A stretch of 10,087 bases of DNA, taken from positions 1 to 10,087 of the forward strand of contig DASPWT010000187.1 in the NCBI GenBank assembly GCA_035637655.1. The letters are read 5' to 3'. The position numbers and the translations under genes are program-made. The notes under the pieces are model-generated. The model did not search any database. It saw nothing but the letters and a program-made list of their open reading frames with translations, and was not told where the DNA came from. Source of the stretch: VBDM01 sp035637655 (GTDB lineage: Bacteria > Pseudomonadota > Gammaproteobacteria > Burkholderiales > SG8-39). The first letter of the stretch is position 1; each line of letters begins with the position of its first letter. Of this stretch, positions 6,324 through 10,087 are shown in pieces.

Positions 6324-6643
6324 CTGCCCGCCTTTCCCGTGCCGCCATAGTAGGCGGCGAGGTCGGCCATGTCCTGGCCGGAGAGGCTTTTCGCGATTCC
6401 CTGCATGCTCGGATGGCCGCGGTCGCCCGCCCGGTAAGCTTGCAGCGCCTTGACGATATAGTCGGGAGACTGTCCCGCGATCATGGGCACCGAGTAGACC
6501 TCGGGGAACGCGGTCTTGTACATCGGGATGCCGTGGCAGCCGATGCACATCGAGTTCTTTCCCTTCGCGGCTTCGGCGTTTCCGACGGTTTGCGCGTGCG
6601 CCGGCAGGTATGCCAGGAGCAGAAGGACCGGCGATATTCTCAC
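6320..6643 (-). CDS. Small monohaem cytochrome c (first of pair)
   Basis: Periplasmic cytochrome c of 107 residues starting with GTG at 6643. The N-terminus MRISPVLLLLAYLPAHA is a signal peptide, which supports this start although the Shine-Dalgarno is weak (GGAAAC about 10 bases upstream). The haem site is C33-I-G-C36-H37, and M80 in HPSM is the likely axial Met. MIAGQSPDYIVKALQAYR (54-71) and SGQDMADLAAYYG (88-100) closely parallel the downstream cytochrome, so the two arose by duplication or are the two halves of a c4-type protein encoded separately. The segment between the haem site and the IAGQ block differs from the second copy and lacks its GPDG motif, which suggests separate roles or partners. 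Confidence 0.88.
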   Translation of the reverse strand: MRISPVLLLLAYLPAHAQTVGNAEAAKGKNSMCIGCHGIPMYKTAFPEVYSVPMIAGQSPDYIVKALQAYRAGDRGHPSMQGIAKSLSGQDMADLAAYYGGTGKAGR

Positions 6644-6687
6644 TCTTCGTTTCCGAAAGGCGTCTGGTACTGCGAGAAGGTCGGCCG

Positions 6688-6717
6688 ATTCTATACGATG
6701 CGCTCCGCGAGGGTCAA
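6688..6717 (-). promoter_or_regulatory. Sigma-70-like promoter of the cytochrome pair
   Basis: On the - strand TTGACC (6717-6712) is followed after 16 bases by TATAGA (6695-6690); an overlapping alternative is TAGAAT (6693-6688) at 18 bases. It lies in the 70 bases between the amidase stop and the cytochrome GTG, giving a leader of about 40 bases. The -35 element overlaps the amidase stop codon (6716-6714). This suggests that the cytochromes are transcribed separately from the amidase. Confidence 0.45.
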
Positions 6718-6729
6718 AAACGGGTCAAA
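6711..6729. repeat. Two direct copies of GGGTCAAA at 11-bp spacing
   Basis: GGGTCAAA occurs at 6711-6718 and again at 6722-6729, a period of 11 bp or about one helical turn. The first copy contains the proposed -35 of the cytochrome promoter, and both fall in the last codons of the amidase gene. It could be a regulator site or chance; the repeat itself is directly visible. Confidence 0.35.
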
Positions 6730-7412
6730 CAGCGCTCCACTCCTTGTGCCACCGCCGCCGCGATTCGCTTGCGAACTTCCTCCGACTGCACTTTCAGTTC
6801 TTCGTCGCGGTTGACGATGACGCCCGCCTCGAGAAGGACAGCGGGCGTTCTCGCGGTCTTGAGCACGATCAGGTTATCGTAGTAGTGCACGCCGTTCCTC
6901 CGGTCGGCAAACGGCTTGTTCTCCCCCGGGATCGGATCGGCGTGATAGAGCGAAGGCGAGAACCCCGCGCCGCGCAGCGCCTCGCCGATCGCCGAGGCGC
7001 AGGTGAGGCTTCGTTTGACCGCTGCGTTCTTGCGCGAAACGAACAGGGAAAATCCGGAATACCGGTCGCTGAACGCTCGCTCGACGCGGTCGTGCTCCCA
7101 GGTCTCGAGGAAATGCGGCTGCACCGAATCGTGGTGCACCGAAAGGAGAAAATCCGCGTCCGCCGCGGCGGCGGTGCGCTGCGTGAGCCGCGACATCAAG
7201 CCGTCGGCGCCGATCAGCAGGGTTGCCAATCCACGGCCGCGCACGGCGGACTCGATTTCCGCCGCAAGCTCGCGGTTGAAGTCCAGCTCGGGACGCCCGC
7301 GCGCGCTGGTCGCGCCCGGCTCCTCGATGAAATGTCCCACGTCGATGGCGACGACGGCCAGCGCCCGGGCGGAAGCGGCAACACACAGCAGCAGCGGAAA
7401 CAATGCACGCAC
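6714..7412 (-). CDS. N-acetylmuramoyl-L-alanine amidase (Amidase_3)
   Basis: Zinc-dependent periplasmic hydrolase that cuts the MurNAc-L-Ala bond of peptidoglycan. From the GTG at 7412 the product is 232 residues with a signal peptide (about 1-18, MRALFPLLLCVAASARA). Amidase_3 ligands can be placed: H27 (AIDVGH), E42 (PELDFNRELA), H93 or H94 (SVHHDS), and the catalytic Glu E195 (VLLEAGVIVN). It is a bare catalytic domain with no AMIN or LysM domain. A TTG at 7439 would add nine residues, but it puts a polar stretch before the signal peptide and lies across the divergent -10 palindrome; neither start has a good Shine-Dalgarno. The insert between the second His and the catalytic Glu is long (about 100 residues), which in AmiA/B/C-type enzymes is where the regulatory helix sits; whether that holds here is open. 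The specific family member (amiC or other) cannot be told. Confidence 0.85.
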   Translation of the reverse strand: MRALFPLLLCVAASARALAVVAIDVGHFIEEPGATSARGRPELDFNRELAAEIESAVRGRGLATLLIGADGLMSRLTQRTAAAADADFLLSVHHDSVQPHFLETWEHDRVERAFSDRYSGFSLFVSRKNAAVKRSLTCASAIGEALRGAGFSPSLYHADPIPGENKPFADRRNGVHYYDNLIVLKTARTPAVLLEAGVIVNRDEELKVQSEEVRKRIAAAVAQGVERCLTRF

Positions 7413-7418
7413 CGCGCG

Positions 7419-7430
7419 ATTGTATACAAT
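7419..7430. promoter_or_regulatory. Perfect 12-bp palindrome, probable shared -10 region
   Basis: ATTGTATACAAT is identical on both strands and contains TACAAT, a good -10 hexamer, in each direction (7425-7430 on +, 7424-7419 on -). It lies between the amidase and the MoxR-type ATPase, which diverge. On the + side it would give a leader of about 23 bases with GAGGA seven bases before the ATG. On the - side transcription would begin close to the amidase GTG at 7412, possibly leaderless. The -35 positions are poor on both sides (AATGCA on +, GGATCG on -), so an activator may be needed; the palindrome could also be a repressor operator. Confidence 0.45.
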
Positions 7431-7459
7431 GAGGCGCAACCCGATCCGAGGATGGACCG

Positions 7460-8302
7460 ATGCGATTCAAAGGCTCTGAAGCTTACGTCTCCACCGACGA
7501 CCTCACGCTCGCCGTGAACGCGGCGATCACGCTGCAACGCCCCTTGCTGGTAAAAGGCGAGCCGGGCACCGGCAAGACCATGCTCGCCGTGGAGGTTGCA
7601 AAGGCGCTCGGGCTGCCGCTCCTCGAATGGCACATCAAATCCACGACCAAGGCACAGCAGGGCCTGTACGAGTACGACGCGGTGAGCCGCCTGCGCGATT
7701 CCCAGCTGGGCGACCCGCGCGTGCACGAGATCCGCAACTACATAATGCGCGGAATGCTGTGGCAGGCGTTCACTTCCGAGACGCCGATCGTGCTCCTCAT
7801 CGACGAGATCGACAAGGCCGACATCGAGTTTCCCAACGATCTTCTGCGCGAGCTCGACCGCATGGAGTTTTTCGTCTACGAAACGAAGGAGCTCGTCAAG
7901 GCACAGCAGCGCCCGATAGTGTTCATCACCTCGAACAACGAAAAGGAGCTGCCCGACGCCTTTCTGCGTCGTTGTTTCTTTCACTACATCCGCTTCCCCG
8001 ACAAGGAAACGATGGAGAGAATCGTCGAGGTGCATTTCCCGGGGCTCAAGAGATCGCTGCTTCGCGAAGCCCTCGAAGTGTTCTTCGAGGTGCGCGAAGT
8101 GCCCGGCCTCAAGAAAAAGCCCTCGACCTCCGAGCTGCTCGACTGGCTGAAGCTCCTGCTCGCCGAGGACATTTCGCCCGAGGCCCTGAGGGCCAAGGAC
8201 CGCAAGACCATCATCCCGCCGCTGCACGGCGCGCTGCTCAAGAACGAGCAGGACGTCCACCTGTTCGAACGTCTCATCTTCATGTCGCGGCAAAGGTCCT
8301 GA
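7460..8302 (+). CDS. MoxR-type AAA+ ATPase
   Basis: Cytoplasmic AAA+ ATPase of 280 residues. Members of the MoxR group act as chaperones that remodel or activate a target, nearly always with a VWA protein encoded next door, as here. Visible elements are Walker A GEPGTGKT (33-40), Walker B VLLIDEID (111-118), sensor 1 ITSNNEKELPDAFLRRC (156-172) with N159/N160, arginine-finger candidates R170/R171, and a C-terminal lid including PSTSELLDWL (221-230). The ATG has GAGGA seven bases upstream. The VWA gene starts 11 bases after the stop, so the two are surely co-transcribed. The target is not encoded in an obvious way; no methanol dehydrogenase, nor, cbb or cox genes are present. Confidence 0.93.
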   Translation: MRFKGSEAYVSTDDLTLAVNAAITLQRPLLVKGEPGTGKTMLAVEVAKALGLPLLEWHIKSTTKAQQGLYEYDAVSRLRDSQLGDPRVHEIRNYIMRGMLWQAFTSETPIVLLIDEIDKADIEFPNDLLRELDRMEFFVYETKELVKAQQRPIVFITSNNEKELPDAFLRRCFFHYIRFPDKETMERIVEVHFPGLKRSLLREALEVFFEVREVPGLKKKPSTSELLDWLKLLLAEDISPEALRAKDRKTIIPPLHGALLKNEQDVHLFERLIFMSRQRS

Positions 8303-8313
8303 GGTTTCGTGCC

Positions 8314-9489
8314 GTGCTTTCCGGATTCTTCGTCAAGCTCAAGGACCACAAGATCCCGGTTTCGATCAAGGAGTGGCTGACCTTGCTCGAAGCGATGCAA
8401 AAAGACGTGATCTCGCCTTCGATCGACGAGTTCTACTACCTGTCGCGCACCACGCTGGTGAAGGACGAGCAGAATTTCGACAAGTTCGACCGCGCCTTCG
8501 GCGAGTATTTCAGGGGCATCGAGTCGGTCGCCGGAGTCGAGCTCGACGTGCCGCTCGAATGGCTGCTCAAGCAGGTCGAGCTGAATCTTTCGCCCGAGGA
8601 GAAAGCGATGATCGAGGCGCTGGGCGGCTGGGACAAGCTCATGGAGGCCCTGAAAAAACGGCTCGAGGAGCAAAAAGGCCGGCACCAGGGCGGCAACAAG
8701 TGGATCGGCACCGCCGGCACCTCGCCTTTCGGCGCCTACGGCTATAACCCGGAGGGCGTGCGCATCGGCCAGGACGGGTCGCGCCACCGCAGCGCAGTGA
8801 AGGTGTGGGACCAGCGCGAATACCGCAACCTGGACGACTCGGTGGAACTGGGCACGCGCAACATCAAGGTGGCGTTGCGGCGCCTGCGCAAGTTCGCCCG
8901 CGAAGGCGCGCCGGAAGAGCTCGACCTCGACGCCACCATCGACAGGACCGCGCGCAACGCCGGGGTTCTCGACCTCAGCATGCGCCCCGAGCGCCACAAC
9001 GCCGTCAAGGTACTGATGTTCCTCGACATCGGCGGCTCGATGGACGACCACGTGAAGCTGTGCGAGGAGCTCTTTTCGGCGGCGAAGACCGAGTTCAAGC
9101 ATCTGGAGTATTTTTATTTCCACAACTGTCTCTACGACTATGTGTGGAAGGACAACCGCCGCAGGCACTCCGAGCGGACCCGGACCTTCGACATCATGCA
9201 CAAGTACGGGCACGACTATAAGCTCGTCTTCGTCGGGGATGCGACCATGAGCCCCTACGAGATCCTGCAGCCGGGCGGCTCGATCGAATACTCCAACGAC
9301 GAAGCCGGCGCGGTGTGGCTGAAGCGCATGCTCGACGTATATCCTCGGGCGGTCTGGCTCAATCCCGAACCGGAGGAGATCTGGCCCTACCGCCAGTCGA
9401 TCGGCATCCTCAAGGAAATCATGGGAGGGCGCATGTATCCCACCACCATCCTGGGCCTCGAGCGCGCCATGCGCGCCCTGGTGAAATGA
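8314..9489 (+). CDS. VWA domain protein, CoxE-like
   Basis: Partner of the MoxR-type ATPase, 391 residues, cytoplasmic with no signal peptide or membrane helix. An N-terminal helical part (1-125) with an acidic/basic segment leads to a Gly-rich linker (126-160, GTSPFGAYGYNPEG) and a C-terminal von Willebrand A domain (about 230-390). The MIDAS motif reads D238-I-G-G-S242 rather than DxSxS, so one metal-coordinating Ser is Gly; D309 in VFVGDATMS may supply the later Asp. In my recollection, CoxE-like proteins of this type often have a GGS form, so it may be normal for the subfamily. The start is the GTG at 8314, with TGAGG nine bases upstream; the frame is open earlier but only as a shadow of the ATPase gene. 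Its stop overlaps or abuts the next gene. Confidence 0.88.
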   Translation: MLSGFFVKLKDHKIPVSIKEWLTLLEAMQKDVISPSIDEFYYLSRTTLVKDEQNFDKFDRAFGEYFRGIESVAGVELDVPLEWLLKQVELNLSPEEKAMIEALGGWDKLMEALKKRLEEQKGRHQGGNKWIGTAGTSPFGAYGYNPEGVRIGQDGSRHRSAVKVWDQREYRNLDDSVELGTRNIKVALRRLRKFAREGAPEELDLDATIDRTARNAGVLDLSMRPERHNAVKVLMFLDIGGSMDDHVKLCEELFSAAKTEFKHLEYFYFHNCLYDYVWKDNRRRHSERTRTFDIMHKYGHDYKLVFVGDATMSPYEILQPGGSIEYSNDEAGAVWLKRMLDVYPRAVWLNPEPEEIWPYRQSIGILKEIMGGRMYPTTILGLERAMRALVK

Positions 9490-9491
9490 CG

Positions 9492-9857
9492 ATGCGAGCG
9501 CTCGCCGTAGCCCTCGTTCTCCTCGCTTTGCTGATCGCCGCGCTCGACGCCGCCGCCGCGCGCCAGGGCAAGCGGCAGCTTTGGGGAGCGATCGCCTACG
9601 ACATCAAGACGGGCTCCTACGGCTACGCCGTCGACCGGAAGACCAAGCGCGACGCCGAAACGGATGCCTTCCGCCAGTGCGGCTCGAACTGCGGCCTGAT
9701 CCGGACCTTTCGGGACGCGTGCGCGGCGGTCGCGGCCAAGCCGACCCGCACGTCTTCCGACACCGGCGCATCCCGGGAGATCGCCGAAGCCAAGGCGCTC
9801 AGGAAATGCGGCGACAACTGCAAGATCGCCGTGTGGGCGTGCACGTCCGAGAAATGA
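9492..9857 (+). CDS. Small exported protein with DUF4189 domain
   Basis: The product has 121 residues with a signal peptide (about 1-23, ending AAAA) and then a domain with the DUF4189 pattern: LWGAIAYDIKTGSYGYAVD (30-48), an Ala-rich helix, and paired cysteines C63/C67, C77, C106/C110 and C117, probably three disulfides in the periplasm. The pattern of two similar halves (A..A...C....C....AC) is typical of the family, whose function is unknown. ATG at 9492 has GGTGA seven bases upstream; ATG at 9486, overlapping the VWA stop as ATGA, is an equally in-frame alternative adding two residues. It ends one base before the convergent GspE-type gene. Its link to the MoxR/VWA pair rests on position only. 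Confidence 0.75.
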   Translation: MRALAVALVLLALLIAALDAAAARQGKRQLWGAIAYDIKTGSYGYAVDRKTKRDAETDAFRQCGSNCGLIRTFRDACAAVAAKPTRTSSDTGASREIAEAKALRKCGDNCKIAVWACTSEK

Positions 9858-9858
9858 G

Positions 9859-10087
9859 CTACGCCTGTCCCGGCGGCGGCGCGACTTTCAAGACTTCCTC
9901 CAGGGTAGTCAAGCCCATCGCGACTTTCATCGCGCCGCTGATCCTGAGCGGCTTCATGCCTTCCTTGTAGGCCTGGTCCCTGATTTTGGCGACGTCCGCT
10001 TCGGCATTGACCAGCCGCTTCACCTCCGCGGAAAGGAGCAGGATCTCGTACAGGCCGATGCGGCCGGTGTAGCCGGTGTTGCGGCAT
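9859..10087 (-). CDS. GspE/PilB-type secretion ATPase, C-terminus (partial)
   Basis: Reading the - strand inward from 10086 gives 75 residues, starting CRNTGYTGRIGLYEI and ending with TAG at 9861-9859. This is the end of a type II secretion/type IV pilus assembly ATPase: CxxTGYxGRxGxxE follows the zinc-binding cysteines in GspE/PulE/PilB, and the rest (IRDQAYKEGMKPLR, then LTTLEEVLKV) is the usual C-terminal pattern of repeated short helices ending in TTLEEVL. The gene starts beyond the right edge. Whether it belongs to T2SS (gspE), pili (pilB) or a stand-alone ATPase cannot be decided from the tail. Confidence 0.85.
   Translation of the reverse strand, partial: CRNTGYTGRIGLYEILLLSAEVKRLVNAEADVAKIRDQAYKEGMKPLRISGAMKVAMGLTTLEEVLKVAPPPGQA

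Noticed and set aside
7214..9213. Very long - strand frames (359 and 409 codons) opposite the MoxR and VWA genes
   Set aside because: They mirror strongly conserved + strand coding sequence with Walker and VWA motifs. Their products (runs such as LEL, HRVV, ALVPHL) match no family I know and have no upstream signals.
9623..10087. 154-codon - strand frame across the DUF4189 gene and the right edge
   Set aside because: It overlaps the DUF4189 gene, and the GspE-type signature is in a different frame of the same strand, so this frame is not coding.
1..10087. CRISPR arrays, tRNA genes, insertion sequences or attachment sites
   Set aside because: No regularly spaced repeats, no cloverleaf sequence with a GGTTCGAATCC-type arm, no transposase or integrase motifs, and no gap large enough to hold an island.

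Overview
The window is GC-rich, densely packed proteobacterial chromosome. The run aat-bpt-pyrD-rsxB-nth, the cytochrome c genes, the Tat-type Rieske protein and the GspE-type ATPase together suggest a respiring betaproteobacterium or a close relative; this is an inference from gene content and order, with no 16S to confirm it. I found no rRNA, tRNA, CRISPR array, insertion sequence or phage gene. No gene-free stretch exceeds about 140 bases.

Layout. (1) Positions 1-75 hold the 3' tail of an unidentified + strand gene. It converges on a complete Amt/AmtB ammonium transporter on the - strand (93-1397), whose upstream region carries a good match to an NtrC-binding site. (2) Diverging from amtB is a tight six-gene + strand cluster (1535-5989): a Tat-exported Rieske [2Fe-2S] protein, the two N-degron aminoacyltransferases aat and bpt, quinone-dependent dihydroorotate dehydrogenase pyrD, a soluble RnfB/RsxB-type ferredoxin, and endonuclease III nth. 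Gaps are 7 and 35 bases and the other junctions overlap, so this looks like one operon with translational coupling. (3) At 6003-7412 the - strand carries an Amidase_3 peptidoglycan amidase followed by two small monohaem cytochromes c that overlap by ATGA. The cytochromes have their own likely promoter, embedded in the end of the amidase gene. A hairpin built from the stop-codon regions of nth and the last cytochrome is followed, on the - strand, by eight Ts encoded as Lys codons in nth; it looks like the terminator of the cytochrome pair. (4) Diverging from the amidase through a perfect 12-bp palindrome with promoter -10 character is a + strand set: MoxR-type AAA+ ATPase, CoxE-like VWA protein with an altered MIDAS motif (DxGGS), and a small exported six-cysteine DUF4189 protein (7460-9857). 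(5) The right edge (9859-10087, - strand) is the C-terminal tail of a GspE/PilB-type secretion or pilus ATPase, running off the window.

How the genes fit together. Most of the window is housekeeping: nitrogen uptake, protein turnover by the N-degron pathway, pyrimidine synthesis, base-excision repair and electron transfer. The least conventional parts are the exported Rieske protein at the head of the aat-bpt-pyrD cluster, the stand-alone RsxB coupled to the iron-sulfur glycosylase Nth, the split c4-like cytochrome pair, and the MoxR/VWA/DUF4189 set. I see no clear sign of a defence island or other wholly new system.
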